Shown here in pieces: positions 1 through 14,500 of a DNA stretch of 64,000 nucleotides; the first letter of the stretch is position 1; each line of letters opens with the position of its first letter. The DNA comes from Oscarella lobularis. Lineage: Eukaryota; Porifera; Homoscleromorpha; Homosclerophorida; Oscarellidae. The notes beneath the pieces were generated by a model. It ran no database searches. It saw only the letters and a list, made by a program, of their open reading frames with translations, and was not told the origin of the DNA. The DNA is taken from the NCBI RefSeq assembly GCF_947507565.1, contig NC_089182.1, positions 372,001 through 436,000 of the forward strand, in the 5' to 3' direction. A program made the position numbers and the translations under genes.

Positions 1-2563
1 GCAAAGAATTTCCACTTGCATCACTCACAGCTTCTGCTAGCAGGGAGAGATACGAATTTGCAGCTTCTGAACCTAGTCCAATCTTCGCTTTTATTTCATT
101 CAACGTATCCGATGTTAAAGTAACGTTGAGGACGTTCTCAGCAGCCGAGACGACGCCTTTGTTGATGCTAGCTGAAATGACGGGATCACTGTCTTTGCTT
201 TGAAGAAGGAACTTGGTCAAGTCGACAGAGTCACTGTCCAGAGTCTCCGAGAAAGTAATGCTAAGACGTCCATTGTTGAGATCGAAAGAGAAGTCATTGA
301 CATTGGGTGGAGTTGAATCGCGGATAAGACTTGCAGGAGGCAGAGCCGAAGAAACCGGTTGATCTTGCGCTTCGTTGCCATAAAGGTCCGCTACAGCCGA
401 TTTCTCGAGAGCAATAAACGGCGAGAGTACTATATTGCCGGAGGCTTTCAGTGCATTGAGATCATCGTCGGACAGTTTGAGAACCACTGTAGATGAGTTT
501 CCTGTGGCCGTGCTGATAGTGCTGACAAGTGAATAGCTTTCCATAGGATCTTCAGTCGAGTTATACAGGACTATCTTCGATGCATCGAATGTAGCCAAAT
601 TGACTATTTCGTCAAATGTGATGGTCAGGTTTCCGCTATTGAAGTCCAGATTGTAAGAAAGCAGTTTGGGACCTGTTGCGTCAGCTACGACAGATTTAGC
701 TTGGATACTTGGAACCACAGCCATTTTAAGTCCAACGGCGTCCGTCGCAAAACCTTCTTTCAATCTCATAAAAGTGTCTGCTGTACTTGTTCCGAGGTTG
801 CCGTTCTGCTTCAAAACTTCAGCGTCAGAAGACGTCAGTTTGATCGTAAATGATGAGGCAAAGAGAGGATTGATAGCCGTCGGTTTAGATGACACCGCTC
901 CACCTGAAAGCGTGATGCTTTCGGATGGATTTAGAGCCGCATTCTTCAGTGTGATGCCAAGAAGATTGATCGTGGCCAGTTCTATCGGTTCCGATACAGT
1001 CAAAGAAAGCTCTTCTTTCCCAACGTCCAGTTCAAAAGAAATGATCAACGGCTCTGTTGTGTCCGGTACGAGTTCGGCTGCTCTGACAGCAGAACTGTTC
1101 AAAATAGCAGCAATTCGATTACCAGCGGCATCTCTAAAAGCATTTTCTTCCAAAGCCAGGTAAGTATCAAACACGTTCGTTCCCAAATCCACGGCTCCTT
1201 TCAGTTCAAAAAGGTCTTCTTCGGTGATGTTCAGAACAATCTTGGTGAGACCGCTGCGGTACGATACGCCGCCAGTCAAGGTGACAGATTTTCCAGAGCC
1301 ATCAGCGCTGTTTTGAAGCGAAATTCTTGTAGCAGAAACCGAACTCACGTCCGGATATTCCGATATTTCTAAAGTCAAGACTCCGGAGTCGACGTCTAGA
1401 GAAAACGAAGTCAACGTGGGCGGAGTGGTGTCGCCCGTGAACGTGCGGACTGCAAGTCCATTTGATGACGGTGTTCCGAAGAATCCTAGTGCAGAGACGC
1501 TGTCAATAGCACTATCTTCAATCGATAAGAACGATGATTCCTTCGAAACGGCCAGTTGTGGTGTTTTGCTTCGTATCGTTTGCAAATCGGCTTCAGTCAA
1601 ATAAAAAGTGATAATAAATGGCTCTCCTGTTCTTGGAGAATAGGACGCTGATTTCGGTAGAGAGAACTTGCTATTTAGTCCATCGTTGCTGCTCTGAAGC
1701 GTCAGTTTCGCAGGCAGCAGCGTCTGCGCTTTTACGTAGCCAGAGAAGACGATTGTCACCGTGCCGCTGTCCATATCCAAATCGAAACTTCGAACTTGCA
1801 CTGGCAAAGACCGGTTAACAAAACCTTCTGCTTGAACAGCGTTGTCAGAGCTAAAGCCAATCACATTGTTTCCCGCCATGTCCTTCGCTGAACCGTTAAG
1901 CATGAAAATGAAAGAGTCGTCCACACTCGTGGCAATTTCGCTAGAGCTCCTGAGACTTTCCGTATCGCCGGGGACGAATTCCAAATCAACGGCTTTGTTG
2001 TCCGACGCTGAGCGGCCGACAACTCCTTGTGCTAGCTTGAACTGAATTCCACCAGATTTGGCCGACTGGAGGAAAATTTGAGAGAAATTAAAAGCGAAGA
2101 TGTCCATTGGCTCTGAGAAATGCAAACGAGCAAAGCCGGTACTGAGATCAAGCAGAGAAAATCGCAGGAAGGTTGGCAGGACGGTATCAGACACGTAGTT
2201 TGTCGCCTTGACAGCAACGTCTAAATTCTTTGCGGCGTTGTCCACGTAGTCGTTGACTACGCCAGCAGAGTGAATGAGATAAGTCAGATCAGAAGACTTG
2301 GCGACTTTGTAGATAGCTTTGATGGCATTCAAGTCTGAGTCGATCAGATTCAATTTTATCGTAGACGTTAGTCCAGATGTAGGCGACTGAACGGTAACAG
2401 AGGAAAGTTGGAAAGTTGCCACAGGATCAATCATCGCTTCCTGGAGAGTCAAGAAGCTAAGGTCAAGTGTCTCTGCTTTGACTACTTCAGAGAAAGATAA
2501 CGTCATTTCGCCTTTGTTCATATCCATATCGAAGCCAGTTAGCTCTGGTCCCGTTGTGTCGTC
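1..2563 (-). repeat. Super-unit 8, 5' part only: six domains and most of a seventh
   Basis: This begins D-D-T-T-G-P at 2563, directly after the closing doublet of super-unit 7, and runs off the left edge inside domain 7. Translation by eye gives six complete domains and most of a seventh. Domain 3 (around 1.75 kb) has F-S-G-Y-V at the position where other units carry the F-D-D-V variant, and its preceding linker lacks the usual P-D-T-T start. The unit-specific insertion in domain 8 and both doublets would lie beyond the window. Confidence 0.88.
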
Positions 2564-5500
2564 AATCACATTCTCTGCGTGATGCTTGTCATTGAATGCT
2601 TGATTTTCTAGTACCTCAACGAGATTTCCTGAAACGTCTTTAAGGAAACTGCTTCCAAAGCGTATCCAACACAATTCTTCCACAGTGCACAGAGTAGACG
2701 TATTTTTAATCTTATTCAAATCGTCGTTCAAAAGTTGGAAGGTAAACTTGAGACCATTCTGCGTCAGAAGCGAACCGCCCGTGAAGTACACGGGAGGCCT
2801 GGACAGTCCCGATATTTCCTGTTGGTAATTTTGCAGACGAACGGTAGTCAAGTCGAACGAATTGCTGTCCATGATTTCAGTGAAAACGATAGAGAGTCGC
2901 CCCAAATTGAGGTCGAGCTCGGCAAAATAGTCTATTGCTGGTCTGCTGAAGTCCGATGTATACGGACTAGCCTGGAGATGATCGACAGGTTCCGTTGGAT
3001 TCCCGTTCATGTCTTTGACTAGCGTAGAGGAGAAAGACGCGTAGCAATTCGACTTGCTCGTGCACAATTCCAACTTCGATTTGATCGCATTGAGATCGGA
3101 CGCTGATAGCAAGATAACAAGATCAGCTCCGTTTTGCAACTGAGCACGCGAGCTCGACGTCAGTCTAAAACTCACGGCGTTGGAGCTGGCATTGCTAGAA
3201 AGTTCCAGCGACGTTATGTCGGCTGTCGCCGCATCCACGGCTTCGCTAAAGTGAAGCGTCACGTTCTCGTCGTTCAGGCTGAATCGGAATGCTAGTACAG
3301 TCGGAGCGATGTTGTCCAGAGCCACATCTCTTGCTTGTAACGACGAGCTGGCCCGTATTTCTGTGAGACCCAGGCCGAACATGTCGTCCGCGGCGTCCTC
3401 GTCGACGGAGATGAATGTGTCGTTGACGTCATTTCCGAGATTTGTGGCAAGTTTGACTTCATCCAAAACCGAACCGCGCAGCGTGAAGGTGACAATGTGA
3501 GAATAGTTGGCCGAAATCGTGCTGTCCTTCAACGAGACAGACTGTCCAGTTCCGTCCTCTTTCGATTGAAGAACGAACAGCGACGAATCGACGAAAGTCG
3601 TTGGATCCATCGTTTCACTAAATGTTAGAGTCACCGTACCTTTTCCCACGTCTAAACTGAAGGCATTTAGCCGAGGTTGAGTTGTGTCAGGGATCAATTG
3701 GGAGAGACGTAGAGCACTCGCGGAAGATACCGGACTCGCTCCAGCTCCCGACATGTCTTTGATTGCTTTCGACGTAAGGCTGACATAGGGAAGCGCTTGC
3801 GTCAGCTTAGGCTGAGCTTTGATAGCATTCAAGTCGGCGACATCCAGAAAAGCTTCGACGATCAATCCATTCGCTCCCGTAGAACTGCCGCGCAGTGCCA
3901 CTTGGTAGATAGCATCGGCGTTTGACTTGTTCGCAGCTGATTGAAACGAGAGGCCGGTCGCATCAAAGCTGGAAGCGTCGACTGGCTCGTTGAACTCCAT
4001 AGTAACCTTTCCGGTACTTAGGTCCAGGTTCATTGACAGTAGTTCCGGACCCGTAGTGTCCTCGATGTAAGACAATGCCTTGATCGCGCGGAAGAGTCCG
4101 TCGAAAGAGCTATTTGTCTTATCTCTGATTTCTCCCGAGAAAGTGACGTAGGTATTTTCCGCCGAAGTGGCCAGATTCTGATTTAGTTTAAGGGTTCTTA
4201 GGTCTTTTTCTCCCAAGGAAATTGTCACAGTCGCCCCGTCTGATGGAAGTATAGAGCTGTCACTGAGACGGAGAAGCTCCGAGGGAAAAGCAGAATCTTG
4301 CAAAGTCGTTCTGTCAGCTGTCAGCCCTTTCAACTCGACCGATTCATCAAATTCCAGCAATAGAAGACCTTTGTTCAGATCAAGTGTGATTCGGTCAAGA
4401 TTAGGTTTCTCGGTGTCAGGAGTGAAAGTAGAAACCGGAAGACCTTTCGTTGTCTGGATGGATTCGACGCTATTGCCACTGAGATCTTTAGCAAAACCTG
4501 ATTGAAGTGCGAAGAAGGTCGTCTGCTGAGATACAGCCAGTCCATCAAGACTCTTAAGTCCGTTCAAATCTTTCTTTGACAGAGATATTTGAACGACTCG
4601 GTTGTCTTCACTTTTGGGTAAGGCGTCCGTAAAAGTGTACGACACTAGAGATTGATTGAGAGTCGAGTTTCCGCTTTGAACTGACAAATAGGTGAAGTCC
4701 ATCGATTCCAAATCAATGCCCTCTGTGAAAGTCATCGTTAGCAATCCCAGATTCAAATCAAATTGAGCTCCAGTAATTCGTGGCTCCGTTACGTCTGGAA
4801 TGAGAACACCAATTCGCTTTGCTTTCGTCGTCAGTGAGGGTACTATGCTGTTATTTTCCATGTCGTACGCCGCCGTTTCTTCAAAGGTCAAAAAGGTATC
4901 ATTTACATTCGTAGCTATTTTGGAAGACTGTCTCAGAAAGTCGATGTCGTCAATAGCGAGAACAATAGACACGACGGCACGTGGAGTTTTCTCCAGTGGG
5001 ACTTTCGAAATAGTGCGTGTCGTCGTCGCTCCACCATAGATGTTAGACCTACTCTGAAGACTCAAGCTGTCAGATGAAAACGTATCGACGTTAATGGTCT
5101 CGGAAAAGCTTAGTGTCATTTCTCCATTGTCCAAGTCCAGTGTAAAGGAATCGAGTTCAGGTCTGGTTGTGTCTTTGACAAAAACGTCGGTTTGTTTCGC
5201 AGGACTGACGACTGTCACGTTGTTTAGCGCAATATCTCTAAACGCTTTGCTGCTCAGAGATATGAAAGTTGTATTTTCGGAATCTGCTAGACGCTTGATT
5301 GCTTTGAGCCCGTTGAGATCGTCCTTGCTAAGTTGAAGTACTGCGACTAGTCCTTTGCTGCGAAGCTCAATATCCCCGCCACTTAAAACGTATTTCAGGC
5401 TCGGGTTTCTAGCAGAATTTTGGAACGTAATTCCACTGAAGTCTACAAAACTGTCGTCCATAGAGTCGGTAAAGGTCAAAGTTACCGTTCCACTATCTAA

Positions 5501-8500
5501 ATCAAAATCGTAGTCCAGAAGTTCAGGAGCCACTGAATCGGCCGTGTATGTTGTCACTTTGAAAGCGTTGCCATCTGTGATAGATACAACGTCAAGTCCC
5601 AGAGGATCATCAAATGCGTCAGCTCTCAGCGTCAAGAAAGTGTTGTCTGCTTCTGTTGCTAAGTTCTCTATTAGTTTAATACTTCGTAGATCATCGCCTA
5701 AGTTGACAAGAACCGTGTAGTCAGGTCCGCCTGGCGCTCTGCTGGCATCAGTTAGAGTCACCCATTGCCCTGCTACTCGCTTGACGGCACTTTGCACGGT
5801 CACAGCTTCAGGTCTAAACGATCCAGCAATGACGACGTCATCGAAGGTAAAAACGAGCTGACCCAGATGCATGTCTAGAGAGTAACCAATCAGCGAAGGT
5901 CGTTTTGCGTCTGGAACAAAGTCGCTGAACGTCGTTTCGTTCACTCGAGCTAATTTCGCTTCCGCTGTGTCAGAGCCGAAACCTTCAAAAATGGTAAGCT
6001 TCGTGTCAGCCGAAACAGCAAGACTCGTATTTCGCTTGATTTCGATAAGATCGGCTTTGGAAAGAGCAATTGTTAAAGTCTTTGATCCGTAGGCGGGTGC
6101 TTCTGCTACTACACCGCCTGTAAGCCGATACGAGACGCCGTCCGAAGATATTAGAAGCTTTGTCAAATCAACGCTGGAAATTTTAATCGGCTCGTCGAAG
6201 TCTATCACCAGAGTATCCGACTCAAGATCCAGTTTGGAAGAAAGTACTTGAGGAGGAGTTACATCTGCTACGTAATTGTCCACTCTTCGTGCATTGCTTG
6301 ATGGAATTTCTTCTATAGAGTTAGATATTCGTGCCAAGTCGCTCACCAATCCGCTTTTAGCGGACAAATAAGTGTTAGCCTGGTTTTTCGTAAACGACAT
6401 AGACTTGAGGCCTTCCAAATCTTCTGGCGACAAGGTGACGGTAATAGCATTGCCGTCGACGCCGCTGCTTGTGCTCGTCGTTAGCGTGTAGTTTGCGCTG
6501 CTCGAAACGCTCGAAAGCAAAGTGATAAGTTGGGGATTGAACGTCGTCGCATCAACCGGTTCATCGAATCGAAGAATCAGAGAGCCCGAATTCATGTCCA
6601 GATCGAAAGACTGCAAAACAGGCGGCGACGTGTCTTCCTTAAACAGAGCGGTAAGTAGACCGCGCAAGACAGCTGGAACAGGCAAATCAAACATATCCTT
6701 CATTGCTTCCGCTTCGATTGTCACGTAGCACGTTCCCCTTCCTGTGCACAGTTGTCCATCCGTTTTAATGGTAGCAAGGTCGTCTGAGCTTAGTCTTATG
6801 ACAACGTTTCTTCGGTTGCCGTTGATAACTTGGCCGCCTGAGAGAGTGAGCTTACTGGGAGGATCTTCAAACAAAGCTTGTAATGTGATCTTGGAAGGCT
6901 GAAGCGACGTGCCATTCATTGCCTCGGAAAAGTTCAAAGTCATTGACCCTTCGGCTAGGTTGAATTCGGCAAAGCTTTCTAGTTTCGGCGGAACGACGTC
7001 TGGTACGACTTGTCTTGCCTGAACGGCGTTGCCATCGCCAGGATAGATCGCTGCTAATCCAAAGATATCTTCGATCGTTCCGTTTGCCCACGTCAGGTAA
7101 CAGTTCGGAATAGCGTCGCAAAGAAGAGCCCCCTTTATGCCGTTCAGATCTTCGTCGCTCAGATTCACGTCTATTCTGACCACATCAGAGCCAGCGGTAA
7201 AAGTGCTTGATCTCATTGTGTACTGAGCCACCGCCGCTTTGCTCTTGTCGAGGAAAGTGAGACCCGTCGTTTGGAACGTCGTGCCATCAACGGTTTCGTC
7301 GAAGAAAAGAGTCAACCGTCCTTCGTTGACGTCCAGATCGAAGATCTCGACATTAGGCGGAGCCGTGTCTGGTATGACTTCGTCCAACTGCTGAGCACTC
7401 GTCTCCAGTATAGCAACGACAGAACGATCGCTGATATCCTTTGCCAAAGAAGAGCCAAACGAGATGTACGTATTGGCCGGCGACTCTCCTATTCCGGGCG
7501 TTTTCTTCAATTCGGTTTTGTCGTCTTTTGTCAGAGTCAACTTCACGAGAGCACTGTCGGCGTGAGCAATGCTAACCGACGTAAACGTAAAGGTTTTCTG
7601 CGGAGGACTTGTCGCGTTGAAAAGTTTGATTTGCGTGAAGTTGAAACTGGTCACGTTGATTGTAAAATGGAATTGAAGTTCGAGAGGATTAATTCCGTTG
7701 AGATCGAGCTTCGAATACACGAGATAAGGAAGTCCGGTAAGCGCCGTAAAGTCTTTGACATTTTTCGCCGCACTTGCACTGATGCTTTCAACGAGATTGA
7801 GATAGTCGTCGCCAAAAAGCCCTTCGCCTAGTGACATGAACGTTCTCGCCTTTGTTGTCGCGAGATTGAAAACCTTCTGTATTCCGTCCATATCAGGTAT
7901 GCCCACTTTGAGTTGAACGACTGAGGCATCGATTCGCGTGAGAGTTCCTTCGTCGTGGAACGTATAGGAAGAGCCGCTGGTATCTGCTGCGCTTTGGATA
8001 GTCAATTTCGTCGGATCGAATGAATCAAAGCGCACATTTTCTGTGAAAGTCATCGTGAGAATGCTGGTATTTAGATTGAAGTCAAAGTCCAAAAGACGGG
8101 GCTGAACTATTTCAATTTCGTGCTTTGCAGCCGGTAAGCTGCTTACTGGAACAATTTCTAGCCCAGCCATGTCCTTCACAGCCGTACTCGGAATGGTGAG
8201 GTACGTCGACGTATTAGAATTCACCAAGGGCACCAGTTTCCTCAGAGCTCGTAGATCCGCGTCGTTAATTACAATTTCAATATCGACTAGATTCTCCTGA
8301 GGTAAAGCACTTGTGAAGTTGCTAAATTTCAAACCATCTGAAACGTTAGACACGCTATGGAACGTGAACTCTTTGAGGTCGATTGACGACGAATTGATTG
8401 CCTCGGAGAAATGAAGAATAAATCGAACAGGTTGCACGCCTTCAGTGAAGACGAGCTCGTAAGATAGAAGAGTCGGTCTTTCAACGTCAGGTGCATATGT

Positions 8501-11500
8501 TTTCACTTGCTTCGCTGAACCATCAACAATAGCCGAAACGTTGTTTCCGCTTGTATCTTGAATAAAGCTTCTCGCAATTGTGACAAAAGTCGATGCAGAA
8601 CTAAGAGCCACTTTGCTTAGACCTTTCAGTTTATTGAGGTCTTCCGTTGACATTTTTATTTCGATGATGTAGGCATTATTTCTTGCTGTGATTTGGCTAT
8701 CAGGATCGAATCTGAAAGTTTGCGTTCCTAAAGCTCCGTCTTGCAGTTCGAGATAAGAGAAATCGATCGTCGTTGTATCAACAGGTTCAGAGAAGTTCAG
8801 CGTCATCACACCGAGGTTCATATCAAGATCATACGACAGCAGTTCAGGCAGTACAGAATCTCCTGTGTAAGTTGAAACTATGGTAGCATCACTAGGTGGT
8901 ACAATGAAAGCTGTATTGTTCAGAATATCTTTGACGGTTTCTCCACCAACGGACAAGAAAGTCGTCTCTTTCGTTTTTGCGACCTTAGTCAAAGCCTTGA
9001 GTCTGTTCAGATCGTTGGGTCCAATAATGACGACAAACGTTCTGTTATCGCTCTTTGTCGTCGTGTAAGAATCGCTGGTGAATGTAAAACTCGTCCGAGG
9101 TTCGTCTCTCGAGCTGACCAAAGTCAAATTGTAGACAACGAATGTTGACGCTCGAACCAACTCGTCAAAGGTCAAAACCATGATTCCGCTGTTCATATCA
9201 AAACTGTAACTGGAGATCTTAGCACCCGTCGTATCTGGTATAGCAGTCGTAGCCTGGCGAGCATTTCCATTCGGAGCTCCGGGCAGCGGCAAGCCGCTCA
9301 TGTCTTGAACGATAGCGGCGGCGTACGAGATGAAACTATCATTGACGTCTGTTCCAATGCGAGAGTTTAGTTTGAGACTGTCCGATTCAGCCGGGGAGTA
9401 TTTGAGACGAATCACACCTGAGCCAACGAATCCTTCTTCCTTGCCGTCATAGAGAATTTCTCCCTCCGTCGAAACGAACCTGTCGGCATCAGACGACACG
9501 AATTTGGAGTTTTGAAGAGTAAATGTGCTGGAAGTGAGAGTACTCGCATTGACCGTTTCGGAGAACGTCAGTCGTAACTCGCCCTCGTTGACGTCTAGAG
9601 TGAAAGTCAAAAGAATAGGAGCATCGACGTCTGACTTAAGTGAAGTAGCTGCAAGAGCATTTTCTGCCAATATCGGGACGACAGGATTGCCTCCGGCGTC
9701 GGTGAATGCAGAAGGCGATACCGACAGATACGTCGTGTCGAGAGAAGACGCGAGAATAGGTCTTTGGCTGATTCGATAAATGTCGAGAGCTGATAGCTCC
9801 ACAGAGTAGACCTCAGTCTTTGTCTCCGAGACAGTGAAGTCGGCGAAACTGTATGATTCGAGCATTTCCTCGCTGGCATTCATTCCACTTTGCAGGGTAA
9901 AGCCACTAGGCGTAAATGAACCTATCGATAAAATTTCTGACGCTCGGAAAATGAGCAGCCTCTCCGTAATATTGAGCTTAAACCACATAATCGTAGGTGG
10001 AACAACATCGGGGAGGAATTCAGATGCTTGTCGCCCATTTGGATTGAGAACGGCAACGCTTCCAAGACTGCTGACGTCCGTTATAGTACTGGCTCTCATC
10101 GTGATGAAAGTGTTCGCCCTGCTCGTTGCCACGTCGGGGAATCTATTGATTTCCTTCAAGTCGTCCTCTGTGATGTTAACGGCAATTTCGAAACCGATGG
10201 GACTGCTGGTACGGCCTCCAGTTAAAGAGAAAGAATCGCCTGTTCCAGCAGCGTTGCCCTGGATCGTTATGTACGTTACTTCGAATTGATCAGGTAAGAC
10301 GACGTCGTCAAAAGTCAGAGTCAAGATTCGGTTTTGCATGTCAAGAGTAAAGGCCGAGAGAGCGGGCGCTAGATTGTCTGCTCTGTAAGTCGTCACTTGA
10401 TCGGGTCCAAAAGCTGAAACGGGGTTCCCGGCACTGTCTTTTACACTTTCGCTATAAATCTTCAGGAAAGTGTTTCCTTTTCTGGCAGCCAAAGCCGAAT
10501 TGAGCTTGATATCTTGCAAATCGGCATTGTTTATTTGAATTACAAGAATCGTTGGATCGGAGTCTTTTAGGCTTGCTATGCCTCCGGTGAGGTTCAAAGC
10601 TTCGCCGCCAGAGCTGCTGGCTTGCAAAGTAATCCTGCCGAAATCAATAGAGTTCGAGTCCACCGGTTCACTGAACTCAATTTCCGCTGTTCCTTGACCC
10701 AAATCTAAGCTGACAAAGTCAATAGCAGTGGGATCCGTTTCGTCTTTCACGTAATTTCGAACTTGCAGCGCACTTATTCCGTTTACAAGCGGAACGGCTC
10801 TGTTGCCACCAGGAGGAACGAAAACGGTATCTCGAGCTAGACTTGCCGTTGCCGTCAAATACGTAGAGTTCTCGTCCGCTGCCAATGCGTAAATAGATTT
10901 TATTCCGTTGAGATCCGCTGCGTTCAGTTGAATTACGAAGGAGGGGTTGTTTCCGGCGTTCACGTTTCCAATTCCAGTTGTCAAAGTATAAGACGTTGTT
11001 GAATTGAAAGCACTTTGTAGAGTTATAGCAGATGGATCAAAGCTGACTTCGAGAGCGAACTCATTTAACGTCACGGTCAATTCGCCTGTTTCCAAATTCA
11101 AGTCAAACGACTGCACTTTAGGTCCCGTCGTATCCTCAACGATACTCGTCGGCGACGAATACAATCGGTTCGCTACGTCATCAGCAAGCACGGCAACGTC
11201 GTTGCCAGCCATATCTTCAACGAAATCTGAAGAAAATCGTATGTAGCAAAGTCCTGGAGAGCTGCACAGTCGAACATTTCTTTTGATGCTATTGAGGTCG
11301 GCAGCGGAGAAAGTGACGACGACTCTCGTTCCATCGACGCTTGTCGTAGCGCCGGCGGTGAGGTTCACAATATCGCGGGGATTATCATCGTTGTACCATC
11401 CTTTGATTTGGACAGCTGATGGATCTAAAGTCGACACTCGAACTGTTTCGGAAAATAACAGCGTAAAGGTTCCGTCGTTGAAGTTCAACACCTCGAAAGA

Positions 11501-14500
11501 GACGAGAGTCGGTGCCAGCCGGTCAACGACGAAGTCAGTCACCTTCACTGCCGTAGCATTCACTAGAGGATTCAGTGGAAGTGCGACCATGTCGCTGACA
11601 AGATCAGTCGTGTAGACCAGGTAGCAATCATTGACACCGGTGCAGTAAGGCAACGCATTCAGTCTGTTCAAGTCGGCTGCAGTAAAAACAAATGTCAGTT
11701 CTGCGCCATCTCCAGTCAATCTTGCAAATTCAGTCAAAAGAAAGAGGTCCTCGGTAGCTGTGGCATTATTCTGAAAGTGCAGATGAGAAATGTTAAACGT
11801 TGACGAATCAACAGCTTCGCTGAAAGTCAGAGTCACGTTTGCTCCGTTCATGTTGACCGAAAAGCCGACAAGTGTCGGTCTTGTCGTGTCCGGAACGAAT
11901 TTCGTCACTTCCACGGCGTCATCACGATCTGACGTAAATAGGCCTACGAGATCTTCTGCTGTGTTGTTCGAAACGGCGACGAATGTCGTATTGACAGAAA
12001 GAGCCAGAGTTCTAGCCACTTTTATAGCATTTAACCGATCTTTGGCAATATTGAGACGAATGATTGTCGAATCTTTGGACACAAACGTGCTGTCTTTCAA
12101 GTCGATTCTCGCGACGAAGTCACTGATTTTGTCTTGAACGAATAATTCCGAGGGATCGAGTGAAGAAGCGCTAATCGTTTCACTAAAGGTGAGATCGAGT
12201 ATTCCGTTGTCGAGATCAAAGACGGCGCTAACAAGTTTGGGCCTAGTTGTGTCGTTGAAAAAGTCAGAAACCTTTAGAGCAGGCGACACGATTCCGACCA
12301 CTCCATTTCCAGCCATGTCTTGAGCGAAGTCGGCGTCTACAGTGAGATAAGAATTTTTCGAATTGGAAAAGATGTTAGGATTGCTTCTCAAAAAGTCTGC
12401 ATCGACAATGCCAAGAGAAACGTCAAGAATCGAAGTGGACGCCCCTGTTGGTTGGCTTCCTGAGGTAAGCTCGTATGATACCCCAGACGAAGTATTAGAC
12501 TGGCTGTAAAGAGTCACTCCTTTGATGTCTAGAGACGAGATATTGAGTGTCTCCGAAAACGTGAGAGTGATTTTGTTCGAATTGAGATCGACTGAATATG
12601 ACACGAGAGTGGGCTGCGAGCTGTCGGAAACAATGTTGCTTGCTTGTATGGGGAAAAGCATTTCCACGAGACTGTTATTATTGGTATCACGGAAAGCGCC
12701 CGAGCCGAGACTGACGAACGTCGTCTGCTTCGAATCGCCAAGCTGATCGTTCGTTCGTATGGCATCGCGATCGGCCGGTCCAAGAATCACAGAGACAATT
12801 GAAGACGATTCGTCGAGAATAAAGGACGAACTTGTCAGCGTGTACGACACCGTTTCGTTAGCGTCGCTAAGCGTCACTTTGTCCGGTTGGAAAGTCGCGA
12901 CGTCGACTGGCTCGGTGAAAGTGAGGCGCAGAACGTTGCCGTTCAAGTCCAAATCAAAAGAGGTCAAACGCGGGGCGCTGACGTCAGATATCACTTCTCG
13001 GGCTTTGATAGGATTAGACAGGATGCGAGGCCTCACAGCTAAACCAGCCATGTCCGAGACGAGATAACCGGTGAAGCTCAAGTACGTCGTGTTGATCGAT
13101 GTCGCCAAGTTTGATCCGATCTTCAGTGCATCTACGTCCACTCGATCGAGGGTGACTTCCACTTCTCTAGCATCGATCGACGGGTATGTTCCCTTTGTAA
13201 GACGGCGAGTCGCCTGGAAAGAAAGCGACGAAGAGTTTGCAACGATGAGATCCGAAACGTTCAGAGTTGAAATTTTCACGGCTTCTGTAAACGTCAAAAT
13301 CAGTTTGTCCGATGCTAAGTCCAAAGTAAACGACTCGAGCGACGGCGCAGTATCGTCGTCAACAACGGAATCCGCTCTGAGGGCTACAAATTCTGAAATA
13401 GCAGACGCTTTGTTGCCGTTCACGTCTTGAATGGTGCCCAATTCCAAAGACAAATAGGTGTTAGACGTTCTACTGGCAATTCTGGCAGTTGTCTTCAGAT
13501 AGTCTATAGACGTCTTGTCTAGAGCGAGAGTGATTGTTGTGTAGTCTTGAAGCGAGGCATCTCCTCCGCTCAAAGACACTTTAGCAGTTGACATTGATGC
13601 ATTTGGATGGTTCTGAACACTTATACGGCTAGCGTTAAATGTTGAGAGGATCACCGTCTCGGAGAAAGTCAATATTAACGTGTCTTTGGACAGATTGAGA
13701 GTATAGCCCGTTAGCGTTGGAGAAGCGGCATCTTCGACGAAATCGCCAGCTGACAAAGCCGATTGACTGTCAATTCCTGTAACGTTGTTTTCAGCCGGGT
13801 CTTTGACAGTGCCAGAGGGAAGACTGAGGAAAACGTCTCCCTGTTTTGTAGAGATGTTCGAATCTGCTTTGATAGCGTTGAGATCGGCTGCGTCGAGCTC
13901 AATGACAACTTGAAGACCTCCGGCCTTTTGCCTGACATTTCCTCCAGATAGCGAAAGCACAGATGCGGCAGTTGAAATGTTGCTGCTCGACTGAAGGGTA
14001 ATTTGAGATAGAACGGTGCTGTCCGCGTCGACCGCCTTTGAAAAGCTGAGAACAAGCTCACCCGAAGTCATGTTAATGCTGAAAGACAGCAAAACAGGTT
14101 CCGTTGTATCGGGAACGTAGTTCTTCACTTTGAGACCATTTCCATCGGTTATTGCCAAAACGTCTTTGCCTTCCCAATCGTCAACAGTCGTTGCTTGCAT
14201 TCTCAGATAAGTCGTGTCTTCGGATTCGGCGAGACCGGACAGTGACTTGATGTTGTAGAGGTCTGAGCCAGATATTAGAACAATAAGCAAGTGGCCTGAT
14301 TTCGAAGTTTCCACTTTGCTCGAGGGCTTTAGCGTGTACTCCACGTTTGCCTTGGCTGCGTCTTGGAGCGTCAATCCCGTGGGATCGAGTGTTTTCGCCG
14401 TTGCGACGTCGTTGAAAGTCAAATTCAGTTGTCCAGAGAACATGTCGATGCTAAACTCGACGAGGCTCAGGCGTGTTGTGTCTGTTACAACGCTGCTAGC

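Noticed and set aside
13711..14061. Short minus-strand open frames in other phases (also 2032-2217, 3292-3495, 6867-7121, 9607-9879, 12529-12783, 16240-16455, 20800-21063, 24313-24498, 31320-31553, 38623-38823, 54178-54366).
   Set aside because: They lie in alternative phases within the giant coding frame and are serine/arginine-rich without recognisable domains.
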